From a virus, in IMG/VR virus record IMGVR_UViG_3300033145_003233, positions 434,001 through 498,000 of that record: a stretch of 64,000 nucleotides of DNA; one strand, written 5' to 3'. Every line of letters begins with the position of its first letter. Within the stretch, counting starts at the first letter, position 1. The notes under the pieces are model-generated. The model saw only the letters and a list, made by a program, of their open reading frames with translations, made no database searches and was not told the DNA's origin. Shown here piece by piece: positions 28,142-39,400 of this stretch. Position numbers and translations under genes: made by a program.

Positions 28142-30247
28142 TTAACTTAAAGTATTTATATTAAAACCATCATCATCAAAATAAATTGGATCAAAATCAA
28201 CATTCTTAACTATCTCCCAATTCTGACTAGTTGGGAGAGTGGAGTCACGATCTCCATTTTCATCTATAAAAATTAACTCATGATTAAATTGATTTATCAA
28301 ATAACCAGTTATAATAGTTACCCCCTTAGCATGAGCACAAACAACCATCTTTTCATCAGGAGATTTATTAATTTTATTGATCGGGAAAAAAGTTCTTGGA
28401 ACAGTACTTCTCATTGCTGGATTTCCAGATCCTATAGCTAGAATAGTGCTACTTTCATTCGTATTATCCGGATTTAACCCGAACATATATTTACCGTTAA
28501 CATATCCCCTTAATGATACAATTTCATTGTCCCCAAATTCCATAAAATCATGAAATTGCATATTAGCATATTCGCTAGAAACCCCCGGCAAGAAATAACC
28601 AGAAACAGTATAAGATAAATATTTGTAATGAATAGCAAAAGCATTAGCAGCATATGATGCCATTTCTAACTTCTTTATACTAGATTCTTGTGTAAAGATT
28701 CCTGCTCCGTCAATCACTAACTCTCTATTTAAATATATCTTTATATCATTATTCTTGCCAGCTGCTGTTAATACGCTAGCAACTGTAGTAGTAACTTCAT
28801 AATCTATCTGAGAACCAGAAATTAATCTTATCTTGCCATTATATAATCTTATCTCCGCAAATCTATCTCCATCATTAATCCTAATAACATGATAATCAGT
28901 TACATTCCCACTTTGATCATCGTTATTGCTATTAGTAGATGGAACTAGAAACAATGTCTCTAATGTCCACCCAGTAGAGTTAGAAACCCCTTCCTCCCAT
29001 CTACTTCCAGTAGTTCTAAAATGTATAGATGAATATTTATCAAAAGACTGGATATCGCTTACAGCAACAGATATATAATAATCCCTTCCTCTTTGCAACA
29101 AATTAGGAGGTATTGTAAATGAGTCCCTATTATAATTAATAACAGTAGAATAGACATTATCTGATTCATAAAATGTGCCTATCTTTATAGATACATAATT
29201 AATCTCTTTGCCATCAGGAACGTATGACTTCCATTTAACTAGTGGAGTAATAGACGATATTTTTAATGGATTTTGACCCCCATCTACAACCATATTAAAA
29301 ACAATAAAATCGCTAGCTACTATAGTTTCTATTTCTGAAGAGGTATAAGAACCACCATCTTCATGTTTTACTTCAAATCTAATTGTGTCTCCCACAATTA
29401 TATCTGGTCTAATATATTGTTGATTATTTAAACTTACAATAAGCAAATCATTAATATACCAACGTATTAAAACATTTTCTTGTTCTATTTCATTACTAGC
29501 AAGATAATCGGCCTTTAAAAAATCATTAGGATTAGGATTCTTTGGTAAAATTTTAAGATTAGAAACAGTAACAGCAGTTTTGCTAACTTTAACATGTGGA
29601 GAAGTAACTCTAGAACCGCATTCATAACCATCTGAAGGATAAATATCTACATTCCATAAATCTCCATTCTGTAAAAAATATGACTGAATAGCAACGGCAT
29701 TGTCAAATTGCCTTTGATATACACCATTTTTAAACCATCTTATTATAGTTCCGCTTTCGATATCCCCATCATCATCATTAAATACATAATTTAACTCTAA
29801 ATCATCTGTAGCAGAAGGAGTTGAAGGAACAATACTAGCATTCGTAACATATGGTAATGAATTATATACAAAAGAGAACGTTACCCATCCACTAGTTTTA
29901 TTAGTTTCATCAGTTACTTGAATTTGACCATAATAAGCTTCTCCTCTTTCTATCGGAACCCCAGAATACTCCCAGAAATGCTCTTGGCTAGTCACCTCTC
30001 CAGTTTGAACTCTATTCCCGACAAAAGAATCTCTTCCTATATTGATACTAGATGCCGATATCCTAATCTCATAAGTTTCTTGAGGATATTCCCCGATAGT
30101 AGTGATAATACCATCATCATCAACTAAAACCTTGTCCACTAACTCAAAGTCCCAACTTAAAGTTGGATATTCCTCCGCAATCTTAACAGGTGTTTCATAA
30201 CTAGTAATAGATTGATTACTTACTTTTAATGATAAATCTATAGCCAT
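28142..30247 (-). CDS. Ig-like and LamG-like tail protein
   Basis: 701 residues, AAGG about 8 nt before the ATG, which sits 1 bp after the upstream stop. The N-terminal third looks like an Fn3/Ig-like domain (PTLSWDFELVD, GEAYYGQIQVTD). Two Ig/PKD-like units follow, each with a RW(F/Y)-x-N core (IIRWFKNGV; LIRWYINDLL) and a psDG-type end, the same module as in the terminal gene at 5143-8262. From about residue 420 a LamG/ConA-like sandwich is likely (GWTLETLFLV, IRLYNGKIRLI, IKIYLNREL). The last 150 residues are unclassified. No catalytic residues recognised. Adjacent genes encode other sandwiches and propellers, so this is probably part of the same appendage complex. Confidence 0.7.
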   Translation of the reverse strand: MAIDLSLKVSNQSITSYETPVKIAEEYPTLSWDFELVDKVLVDDDGIITTIGEYPQETYEIRISASSINIGRDSFVGNRVQTGEVTSQEHFWEYSGVPIERGEAYYGQIQVTDETNKTSGWVTFSFVYNSLPYVTNASIVPSTPSATDDLELNYVFNDDDGDIESGTIIRWFKNGVYQRQFDNAVAIQSYFLQNGDLWNVDIYPSDGYECGSRVTSPHVKVSKTAVTVSNLKILPKNPNPNDFLKADYLASNEIEQENVLIRWYINDLLIVSLNNQQYIRPDIIVGDTIRFEVKHEDGGSYTSSEIETIVASDFIVFNMVVDGGQNPLKISSITPLVKWKSYVPDGKEINYVSIKIGTFYESDNVYSTVINYNRDSFTIPPNLLQRGRDYYISVAVSDIQSFDKYSSIHFRTTGSRWEEGVSNSTGWTLETLFLVPSTNSNNDDQSGNVTDYHVIRINDGDRFAEIRLYNGKIRLISGSQIDYEVTTTVASVLTAAGKNNDIKIYLNRELVIDGAGIFTQESSIKKLEMASYAANAFAIHYKYLSYTVSGYFLPGVSSEYANMQFHDFMEFGDNEIVSLRGYVNGKYMFGLNPDNTNESSTILAIGSGNPAMRSTVPRTFFPINKINKSPDEKMVVCAHAKGVTIITGYLINQFNHELIFIDENGDRDSTLPTSQNWEIVKNVDFDPIYFDDDGFNINTLS

Positions 30248-30248
30248 T

Positions 30249-31226
30249 TTATAACCTTATAGTTTTATTCCTAAGCTCTAAAAATCCGTTTTCGATAGAA
30301 CTGTCCCCTACCGACAAGTCCAATACATCTTCTTCATTAGGATCAGAAAAAATTCTTCTATTCTCCCATAATAAAGGAGACCCTCTCAATATTTTTCCAT
30401 CATTTCTCCCCAAATAAACATAACTCATATCATCTATAGATGTAGTAACAGTTATAGTATCAGGATTGTTAAAATATATGCTAAATTTTTCTATGTACGT
30501 GTCGGTATATGTATCATTCACTACATATATTATACCATCATTAATTGCTCTTTGTATATCTGCCTCATTCCTATCAGTTACATTAAGAACAAATATATCT
30601 GAGATATAGCCATAATTTTTTGCCACATTATAAGCATAGCCGTCCAAACTATGATTTATATATAAGTCTAGAGAAGAACCATTTATAGTTGCTGGTAACG
30701 ATCCAGATACTCTCTGAAGAATTTGAAGCTTCCCATCAATATAAATATACAAAGCACTTCCATTATAAGTAATCCAGAAATAATGCCACATACCAGGAGC
30801 ATAATCCTCGGACGATCCCGAATAAACCTCATTATTAAACAACACTGTAAGATAATTGTATCCATCTGAAGTCGTAGTTTCTGTTAGTTTTATAATAGAT
30901 ACATTAGCACTACTTGTGTCATTAAAATTAAGCAATGGCATAGTAACAGAAAAAGGATCTCCCGTATCCTCATGAGGAACTAGTCCAGGATTAACTGGGT
31001 ACAGCCAAAAACCTAATGTAAAAGCATTACTTATATCCATAGGATAACCCGCAAGGGCAAGACCTTCGCCTAATAAATATTGGTCGTCCCTCATTGCATA
31101 CCCACCGCCATCTAATATTTGTGCAGAAATATTTGTGCCCTGTGGGGCCATATATGTCTGACTTACCTCCTCATAAAATGACGAAGTTTGAAATCTTAAT
31201 AATAATTTAGCAGAATCTATAAACAT
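30249..31226 (-). CDS. LamG/concanavalin A-like jelly-roll tail protein
   Basis: About 325 residues from ATG at 31226, chosen because it follows the upstream stop as TAA-A-ATG, a junction repeated elsewhere in this operon; a GTG at 31235 would add three residues, overlap the upstream gene by 8 bp and lacks an SD. One LamG-3-type domain fills the middle: FTLGFWLYPV near 75, MWHYFWITYNGSALYIYIDG near 150-170, and a YISDIFVLNVTDRNEADI end. This family binds sugars or sulfated glycans in other proteins. The remaining C-terminal 110 residues are beta-rich and unassigned. Short for this operon, it may be an accessory or tip protein. Confidence 0.75.
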   Translation of the reverse strand: MFIDSAKLLLRFQTSSFYEEVSQTYMAPQGTNISAQILDGGGYAMRDDQYLLGEGLALAGYPMDISNAFTLGFWLYPVNPGLVPHEDTGDPFSVTMPLLNFNDTSSANVSIIKLTETTTSDGYNYLTVLFNNEVYSGSSEDYAPGMWHYFWITYNGSALYIYIDGKLQILQRVSGSLPATINGSSLDLYINHSLDGYAYNVAKNYGYISDIFVLNVTDRNEADIQRAINDGIIYVVNDTYTDTYIEKFSIYFNNPDTITVTTSIDDMSYVYLGRNDGKILRGSPLLWENRRIFSDPNEEDVLDLSVGDSSIENGFLELRNKTIRL

Positions 31227-31227
31227 T

Positions 31228-32232
31228 TTACTCACTCACGCTATATTTAATATCCAATGTAATATCATCAATATTAAAAGCTTCAGCCCCTTTTTCCAAA
31301 GTTCTTTCAAGCCATATATAAACTACATCATTAACACCCAAATCACTAACAACAGGAAAACTACCCTCAGAAGCGAATCTAACTGGGGATGTCTCAGTTG
31401 GAGAACTAAACGGCAAAACATCATTACCAGTAGTAATTGGAGAAACAGTCCCAGTTTTAATCCTTTGAGCAGGAGCAGAATAAACCTCATAAGACACATT
31501 AGTAGTATAATCATAACTAGCAGATAAAGAGCTATAAAAAGTAAAAGTTCCAGTTACATTATCAAAACTACTAATTATTTTTCCCTGACCTGTTGCTCCT
31601 CCACTCAATATTTTTAAATAAGCTTCTTGAAAATAATTATCCGAATACAACCCTATAAGAGAAGTATCTATTACTTGCATCGTGCTCCAACTTGTAGATG
31701 TGCTTAACAAATACTGATTTGACGGTCTTTCCAATGCTATTTTAATATTAGCATCAGGACCCCTACTATTCTGTTTTAAATATATTGAAATATTATAAGC
31801 AGTTCTCTCCCAAGACGGATCAGAAGATGAAACATTTTTAGCAACAAGACATCTATATTGCTTATGATCATCATTAAAAACGTTGTTAAATATTTCTTTT
31901 GCAGATGAAGCCATAACTAAATCATTTTCTATATGCATATTAATTATGCCATTATATCCTCTTTCAACTACTGAAACAGAACCATTAGAAATAGGAGAAA
32001 CCCTAATAACCTCATTCCCTATATTGATATATTCTATATTTTGCCACTCTATCCAGTTCCCAGAAGATGGAGTAGATAAATTTATAGAAGTATCATATAA
32101 ACCTATAGTAGAAGCTAATTCGGTTTCTGGATACAACAAAGAATCGCTAGCATATCCTCCGATGGATTGAGAATAAATCGTCTGAGACATATTAGGCTCC
32201 AAACTAGTCAAATATAATTTAATAGTTGCCAT
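31228..32232 (-). CDS. Tail protein with phage IGxE/RGxxG domain
   Basis: 334 residues. Residues 45-110 have a module common in phage minor tail and baseplate proteins: a strand-turn ending INIGNEVIRV, a short hairpin, then VVERGYNGIINMHIENDLV with the RG..G.....H..(G/N)..V ending. This supports that the surrounding beta-rich genes belong to a tail rather than to a cell envelope. The rest is beta-sandwich-like without family match (about 120-334; YNISIYLKQN, KILSGGATGQGK). It begins 1 bp after the upstream stop. The SD is weak (GGGA). Likely a connector or short fibre component, inferred. Confidence 0.68.
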   Translation of the reverse strand: MATIKLYLTSLEPNMSQTIYSQSIGGYASDSLLYPETELASTIGLYDTSINLSTPSSGNWIEWQNIEYINIGNEVIRVSPISNGSVSVVERGYNGIINMHIENDLVMASSAKEIFNNVFNDDHKQYRCLVAKNVSSSDPSWERTAYNISIYLKQNSRGPDANIKIALERPSNQYLLSTSTSWSTMQVIDTSLIGLYSDNYFQEAYLKILSGGATGQGKIISSFDNVTGTFTFYSSLSASYDYTTNVSYEVYSAPAQRIKTGTVSPITTGNDVLPFSSPTETSPVRFASEGSFPVVSDLGVNDVVYIWLERTLEKGAEAFNIDDITLDIKYSVSE

Positions 32233-32233
32233 T

Positions 32234-33778
32234 TTAATTTCCCGTATCTATCATAGTAAAAGTATAATTGCTACTAGCATCTTTGTCCATAACCATAATT
32301 TCAGATGAATTACTAAAGAATATATATAGAACATTTCCATCAGTTTTTATCTTATAAATATTTCTAGCATTCAAATATGAGCTATGTTCTGTAGAAATAG
32401 TAGATCCACCAAAGCTCAATAATATACCATTTTCTAAACCTAGAAATAACTTATTATCAAATACTTCCATAGAGTTAATAACAGAATCCGAAAAATATAA
32501 TGAATTTAAAGTAGCATTATCGGCATCTAAATATTGACTATCATTATCCGCTACCGATTCTACTTCCGAGACATTAAATCTCTGCAAGATACCTTTATTA
32601 TCACTATCTTTTATCGCTATATATAACATACTATTATAAAATTTTAATGAAGTAGCATCTCCATCTAAAGTAGATAATAATGTTAAATTTTTATACAATT
32701 GAGCATTAGCAGTAGAACTCAAAGCAAACGCCATATATAAATCACCATCAATATTATCATACAACAAAGATGTTACTTCTCTATCTCCTAAATTTTTATA
32801 AGTTCTAAAATAATTAGCATTAGGATCATTATAAATCATATTCCCGGCATAATCTTTAAATCTTACTTTAATCAATTTAACTCCATCATCTCCAGAGACA
32901 TCCCATGTAGACCACGAAGTTACATCCGCAAAGTCACCAGACTCTGGCTGCTCCTCTACCCCTACATCTTCTTGTTCAATTCTAAATTCCTTAACCGCGC
33001 TTGTTTTATCATAAAAATTCAAATTAACGATAAGATTTCTTTCCTTAATATATTCAGTATTGTCTGATATTTTAATAGTTCCTTTAGGTGGGGTAGTATC
33101 AATAAGAAAATAATTTATATTATTAATAATCAAATCACTTATAAAAACAGGAGATGACACATTTATATCATCTACCAACTCTATCTTTAGAGAATAGTCA
33201 GAAGCCGTAGAAAAACCGCTAACATCTAAATCAAATGGATCTGAACCAACCATAATATTGCTACGAAGCAAGGTCCAGTCTATGCCTAGACTTTCTGAAC
33301 TATAGTAAATTTGATAAAAAGATCTCTGAGAACATCTGCCCAGAATAGAACTATGATCAAATACAATAGGGATATACGAATAATAAGTAGCTCTCTGTTG
33401 AGGCTCAACCATAGATGGAGATGGCAATTCTTTATTAATAATGGCAAAATCAGCAGCAGAAAAAGATACTTTACTCCTCAATCCCTCATGATTAACCGCC
33501 CTGATACCAACTCGACACTGATTACCCTTAAGATTTTTATGTATGTTATAGGAATAAGAGGAATTTCCATATGGAATAGTAGCTATATGTAATAACTCCG
33601 GTTTTTTGTCGGCATCGTAAAAATCTGTAATAAATATTTCGTACCATAACATTTCCGAAGAAGGGACATTAGACGGTTCTATCCATTGAATACTTGCAAC
33701 TCCATCTGCCAATATCTCTCCACCATTAGGATATATAATCGTAGGAGCATCAGTTAATATGTTAAAAAGAACAGCCAT
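32234..33778 (-). CDS. Ig/Fn3-like tail protein with C-terminal propeller-like region
   Basis: 514 residues with SD AAGGTGAT before the ATG. The N-terminus (TIIYPNGGEILADGVASIQW) is the PNGGE...G...I.W form of a Kre9/Knh1-like Ig sandwich. An Ig-like domain of the DTTPPKGTIKI type begins near 255 with NLNFYDKTSAVKEFRI. From about 345 short repeats such as DGDLYMAFAL, NSMLYIAIKDSD, DNKLFLGLENG and GNVLYIFFSN look like an incomplete beta-propeller. No signal peptide. The protein is of a kind with its neighbours and probably a tail appendage; function not known. Confidence 0.68.
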   Translation of the reverse strand: MAVLFNILTDAPTIIYPNGGEILADGVASIQWIEPSNVPSSEMLWYEIFITDFYDADKKPELLHIATIPYGNSSYSYNIHKNLKGNQCRVGIRAVNHEGLRSKVSFSAADFAIINKELPSPSMVEPQQRATYYSYIPIVFDHSSILGRCSQRSFYQIYYSSESLGIDWTLLRSNIMVGSDPFDLDVSGFSTASDYSLKIELVDDINVSSPVFISDLIINNINYFLIDTTPPKGTIKISDNTEYIKERNLIVNLNFYDKTSAVKEFRIEQEDVGVEEQPESGDFADVTSWSTWDVSGDDGVKLIKVRFKDYAGNMIYNDPNANYFRTYKNLGDREVTSLLYDNIDGDLYMAFALSSTANAQLYKNLTLLSTLDGDATSLKFYNSMLYIAIKDSDNKGILQRFNVSEVESVADNDSQYLDADNATLNSLYFSDSVINSMEVFDNKLFLGLENGILLSFGGSTISTEHSSYLNARNIYKIKTDGNVLYIFFSNSSEIMVMDKDASSNYTFTMIDTGN

Positions 33779-33788
33779 TCATATCACC

Positions 33789-36488
33789 TTATAAATTTTT
33801 AAAATATAATGGATTCCCAAATTTAAAATTATTATCATCCTGATCATAATATTGTTTAAATCCATCTATATTTAATACCTTAGATATTCTAGAAGTTTTA
33901 TATTTTTCATAAATCTCCTCAGGAGTCAAATCCTTGTTAGTAGCTATCTCACTATCACTAACCATCAAATTATAAAGATCAGAAGAATCGGGAAGACAAC
34001 CTTCCTGCCTAAGAGAATCTGGAAAAATAAGATCCACAAAAGCAGTTCCATCTTTATTAAATACTCCATCTTCTTCCGAGATAGTAAAAGAACCTGTAAA
34101 TGTTTTATGGTCTCCACTATTAATAAGAGTTTCTCCCCATTTATCATTGATACCCTGTTGCACAACATTAAATTTAATTGGATTAGTATCGCTATATGGA
34201 ATATGAGGAGTAACACTTTCATTATAATAAATAGGTTCGCTAAATATAACTTCAAACTCTATTGTAGATATAATAGTATTATCACTATCTCTTTTCAAAG
34301 ATAACACATATTGCCCATTATACATAGGAAATTCATATCTTTCAGAACCTATGCTATAATAAAATCTAAACACATGCTGAACAATATCAAAATTAACAAA
34401 AATTTCTAAACAGAAAGTATTAGTAATACCATACATCGTTAATACTTGACAACATATTCTTCTTATACCATTAACCTTATCTATCTTCCAAGGAACAATA
34501 AATCTAGAATTATCTATCCTATATGCATCATATAATATATCTTCATCCGTGATGTCATCTGTAACATCAGTAGGAGTATTGGGATTATAATATAAATTAT
34601 TATCAATATTAATCCACCCTCCCCAATTCTGATCATTAATATTCCTTAATCTAATAGCATAAGCCCCCTGAATGCCATCTATATCTAATCTTATCGACTG
34701 TTTAACTACAACAGGAACCACTTTATCATCATTAATTACTAATGATTTATCTACATCTTCTTCATATACTCTTACCTTGATTGTGTCATAAGAACTATCC
34801 AGATAAGTAATTAAGCCAGGATTGCATAAGCTCTCAAACGAAGCTGTTGGGCTATCAGTTGTTACCACTCCCTCCAAACTAATCGGTAAAGGACAAGCAT
34901 TGTACAATATTCGGTCTATTACGCTCCCCGCAATATAAAAGTTATTAGACTGATCGGTAATTACAATAGGATTATTAACAGAACTATTGTCCTTAATATA
35001 TAATTTGTCATACATCCCTTGGCCTGAAGAATATAACAAATCCTGAGAAGAGTCCCACATCGATCCATATATGCCTCCAACGCTGTTTCTTCTGCTCTGC
35101 CATATTATTTGAAAAATACCGAATATATTAGAAGATACATCCGAGAAAACAGATTGATCAGAACTATCAGTAACTTTTAAATCAGCCTTACCCTGACCAC
35201 TACTCAACCAATTATTAGCATCTTTATTATAACTCCATGAATATAAATCAACATCCTCACAATCTAAAATAAGAGAAATCGTCTCTAAAAAATTAAGATT
35301 TTGTTCTACAACATCATAAATTTCTACATCTATATAATATTGATTACCACAAATCAAAGGTGTCTCAAATATATCACTATTATTTATACGATGTGTCTTT
35401 TGAATTTCCGTAAATTGATGAGGTAATATTTCTGGATCATAAACAATATTCATTGTTGTTCCAGTATCAATCGTAACTCCGCTAGGAGGTATCTGTACAA
35501 AACTGCCATTATCATAAAACCATCTCTTATTATCAAGTAACGATGATGCCGAATATATTAAATCATTTTTAGAAGAATCAGAATAAAAATTAGCTCTAAA
35601 ATGAAAAAGAGTGCTAGACGAAGAATTACTACAACCAAACGAAACAATATTATCTTGATATGTCTCAGACGGACAATAGAACAAGGAGACATTGGCCGTT
35701 TCATAAGCTGGGATAGGTTCAAAAACGACAGTTACAGCCCTGTCTATAGACATATTAACAGTTAACAATACTCCGTGTTCTGAAATCCCGCTATCTAAAT
35801 CATATTGCCATTCTTTAAAATAATATCCATTAGCAGGAATAGGATTCAAATTCAAAATAAAATAATCACAATATTCTCCAGATGGTGGAGACACCGATCC
35901 CTTACCAACTATATTAACAACAAGATCATTAGTTGTACAAGGTCCAGTTGGTGTAAAATTAACTACAATTCTTCTTGATGAATATCCTATTAATGTAAAA
36001 TCTACATAAGCAGCAGTCGTCCCTAAATCAACTCCATCTAATTCCCAACTATCTATCTCCCATTCATCCGATGGTGTAGCAGAAACCCTAACCTGAGTAG
36101 CAACTAATAAAATACTGCCGCCTGCACAATTCACTGTGTAACCAGTAGGACTTGACAATTCTATACAACCATTACCGCTACCCACTTCTAATATTAAGTT
36201 AACATCCGGATGTTTAAATGAAACTGTCACATCTACATCTTGAGAAGGCATTAATATGGTTACAACATCTTGACCAGCAGTAGGTGTTGTGAAAACACCA
36301 TCAACAGTGCTATCCCAATCATCTACTTCCCATCCACTATCAGGCTGTGCTTTTAATTCAATAAAAACACCTTCTGTATAATTTGTAGCACATGATTCGC
36401 CTGGGGCCTTCCATGCATAACTACACCCAGGTTGCTGAATAGATCCCAGCCCCTCATCCACACTAGTTATTAAACAATATTCTGCCAT
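33789..36488 (-). CDS. Tail adhesin with three InlB-type B repeats
   Basis: 899 residues, AAAGGA before ATG. The first 255 residues hold three divergent InlB B-repeat-like units, each ending in a W-E/K-x-D/E-x-W and a V-x-(V/F)-x-F-x-P strand: GWEVDDWDS/VDVTVSFKHP, EWEIDSWELDG/RRIVVNFTP, YYFKEWQYDL/AVTVVFEP. Cysteine pairs in these units may form disulfides. A unit near 260-410 (LFHFRANFYSD...WF...IPPSG...DTGTTMNIVYDP) belongs to the module shared with 22210-28125 and 36499-40494. An IIWQSRRNSVGG stretch resembles propeller blades elsewhere in the operon. The C-terminal 400 residues are beta-rich and unassigned. InlB B-repeats are usual in bacterial cell-surface proteins, so they are an unusual choice for a phage tail; adhesion is inferred. 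Confidence 0.75.
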   Translation of the reverse strand: MAEYCLITSVDEGLGSIQQPGCSYAWKAPGESCATNYTEGVFIELKAQPDSGWEVDDWDSTVDGVFTTPTAGQDVVTILMPSQDVDVTVSFKHPDVNLILEVGSGNGCIELSSPTGYTVNCAGGSILLVATQVRVSATPSDEWEIDSWELDGVDLGTTAAYVDFTLIGYSSRRIVVNFTPTGPCTTNDLVVNIVGKGSVSPPSGEYCDYFILNLNPIPANGYYFKEWQYDLDSGISEHGVLLTVNMSIDRAVTVVFEPIPAYETANVSLFYCPSETYQDNIVSFGCSNSSSSTLFHFRANFYSDSSKNDLIYSASSLLDNKRWFYDNGSFVQIPPSGVTIDTGTTMNIVYDPEILPHQFTEIQKTHRINNSDIFETPLICGNQYYIDVEIYDVVEQNLNFLETISLILDCEDVDLYSWSYNKDANNWLSSGQGKADLKVTDSSDQSVFSDVSSNIFGIFQIIWQSRRNSVGGIYGSMWDSSQDLLYSSGQGMYDKLYIKDNSSVNNPIVITDQSNNFYIAGSVIDRILYNACPLPISLEGVVTTDSPTASFESLCNPGLITYLDSSYDTIKVRVYEEDVDKSLVINDDKVVPVVVKQSIRLDIDGIQGAYAIRLRNINDQNWGGWINIDNNLYYNPNTPTDVTDDITDEDILYDAYRIDNSRFIVPWKIDKVNGIRRICCQVLTMYGITNTFCLEIFVNFDIVQHVFRFYYSIGSERYEFPMYNGQYVLSLKRDSDNTIISTIEFEVIFSEPIYYNESVTPHIPYSDTNPIKFNVVQQGINDKWGETLINSGDHKTFTGSFTISEEDGVFNKDGTAFVDLIFPDSLRQEGCLPDSSDLYNLMVSDSEIATNKDLTPEEIYEKYKTSRISKVLNIDGFKQYYDQDDNNFKFGNPLYFKNL

Positions 36489-36498
36489 TAACTATCCT

Positions 36499-39400
36499 TT
36501 AAGTAACCGAATATAATAATTTAGCATAAAGAACCATATCAAAAATCTCATCATCTTTATGCGGCCTATAAGAAATAGACACAGTGTCCCCATTATTTAA
36601 AACCACCCCTAGAAGATTATCATCTGCATCATATGATAAACTCATAGAATCACCGTTAAGAAACCACCTATTTTCTGCTCCCTCAATTGATATAGTCTTA
36701 TACAAATTAGTAAGAGAGCTATCATGATAAAATTCTATTGAAAAGTTATAAGCACCACTCAAATCTACTTCAAATTCAAACGACACAAGACATTCAACAA
36801 TATAATCTTTAAATGCATCCAGCATCTTTCTTTCGCATTTATCCTCATCGCATGAGTAGCCACTTAAAGAACGAGCAGCATAAATATTATAATTTCCATC
36901 TCGATCATCATGCCATGTTATCATTCTAGAACCATTCCTATTTACCGAAACAGATGGTCTCAAACTATTACTCTCAGTGTTAGTTATCTTAGTGTCATAT
37001 CTAAACGGAGAAAGCTTATCAACAGAATTAGTATAAAATATATTCCAATATCTGTCCCTATTAGATTGCCAAGATAGATGAAGATCATTACATGTCCCCC
37101 CACTTACATCAACCGATTGATTAATACCCTCTATAGTAATAGGCACTTGCAGAAAACCATTATTAGAATATATTTTCTTAAAGTAAACAATGAAAGACCA
37201 GCTGCTATCATCTCCTCCAGATTCAACAGTCACGCTAATAATATCATATGATATTATATCTACATCAAAATTAAACCCCTGAGAAACAACCGGAGTAGAT
37301 ATAAACCCAGTATCATATAGAACAGTGCTACCAGCAGCTATAATTATTCTATCAGCTATGCTCGCCGCATCAAATTCTACACTAATTTTATCTATATCTT
37401 CGACATCATAAACAGAGTAAAAATTATTTCCAGCTAAGTCATACGATGACGCATAAGAAACAATATCCTCTTCTGCTCTAAAATTCAAACTTAACAGATT
37501 ATTAGATGGATTATAACGAGTTGTATTATCGGGGAGATTAATAGATGACTCATCGATTACTCTTAATTCCGTACTGTCCTGAACAGAAACAGGCAAATTG
37601 ATAATAGCACTATTATGAGCGAAAGTAGGAGAAGTAATCCGAACATCATTAATCTCCAAATTCATAGAGACGTTTTCAAAAACACCAAATTTGCTCGGAG
37701 ACATCTTATCGGCAACATAATAACCGCCATACGGAACCCCAAATCCCAAATCAAAATAATTATAATCATCAGACAATGTAGAAATAAAAGATTGAGAAAA
37801 CTTAGGAGCATCATCTATCAACAAAGTAATCGTGCCTATAAATTTATTATTATAAGTTCTGTCATAAGTATCTAAAACATTAGCAACCTCGTCTGAACCT
37901 ATACTTTTATAATTAAGAATAATAGTATAAGATGATAACTCATTAATTTCTAATATCTCTGGAAATTCTCTTACTATGATATAATCAGATCTCTCATCAC
38001 TTATATCTTCTGTTTTTATAAGGACCACTAATTTTGCCCTACCAGTAAAAATAACTTCTGTTTCTTCTGGAGTATAAGGATCTCCGTAACCACGGTCATA
38101 ATAAGCAGAAGGTGTTTCTATATTAGTAGCTCTAAAATATGATTTCTCAAAAAGCAATCCTAAAGAAAAATCTTTAAGATTATTATCACTCTTTAAAATT
38201 TCTATCCTAAATCTCTCTGTAGACGGATCTGGAGTATCTTTATATGACCCGATTATAGGAATAATCCTATCAAAGATATTATCGCTTTTACCTATTACAA
38301 ATTTATTATTATTTTTCACATATACCGGCTGATTATCTACATTCTCATCAATAGAAACTGTAAAACCATCCTTCCATGAATCAAATAATTTATCTATTTC
38401 TTTCTCTTCAATAATTATTCCATTATAGTCATCATCAGAGACTATAGAATTTGATTGATTAACAGTTGCCGCTAGTTTAAAAGACATCTGATAATTAAAT
38501 TGAGAATATGGAAAAACACCGAGAACACTAGGGTTATCAACAGAAGTTACTATCTCAAGCGGAAGAAAGGCCATCGCCTCTTCATCCACAGGATTAACCG
38601 TAATTAAAAGATCATTTAAATCTCCCGAAGAAGATCTTTCTGTAACGCTACCTATTGTATCTTCCTCAATCGCCCAGGCAACGGGAACTAAATCACTCGT
38701 CTCATATTCAGGTATAGGATTAGAACCACTCCCAACTACCCTTTCCATGGACGGGATATCGATAGAACTAAATGATTTAGTATCAGTAGATGAAAATTCT
38801 GCATATTTATCCACATAAGAAGAAACAGAAGATGAGACCAAAGATGGAGAAGAAGGGCCTATAACTCCATAATATATTTGACATATATCTCCCCTATTAC
38901 TTTCCCAAACAATATGCAAGTTATTAATAGAATCTGTATATGCCCGTGGATTTTTATTATTCCCGGTATCTGTTAATTGTTCCCATCCATAATTTTCACT
39001 ATCAAATAAAGATGTTCTCCCAGCAGAAAAAGAATAGAAAAATAATTGACTCTTAGTTTCTGCAACAGCTTCAGCTATCAGATAAACATATGTTTCTTCT
39101 TCTAATCCCACATATTTACTATTAGAAGCAACGCTAATATTTATAGTTTGAAGGTAATTGCCGCTACCGTCCCTGATATAAGGAATAGTTATACCATCCA
39201 AATACAAAGATGGATATATCGAAGAGCGATAAAAAACAGCATTAACGCAAAATAACCAATTGCTTATTTTAACATTAGTATTACCAACTTCTCCGGTAAG
39301 AGTCCTGACCCCAGTATATTCATCTGTCGTTCTTTCTACAATCTTAATACGTTGAAATCCTATCATCGCATTAAACAAAACAACATAAATATCTGAAACC

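Noticed and set aside
30249-33778. Three shorter genes as one giant gene split by frameshifts
   Set aside because: Each has its own start next to the previous stop and complete domains, and the reading frames end cleanly.
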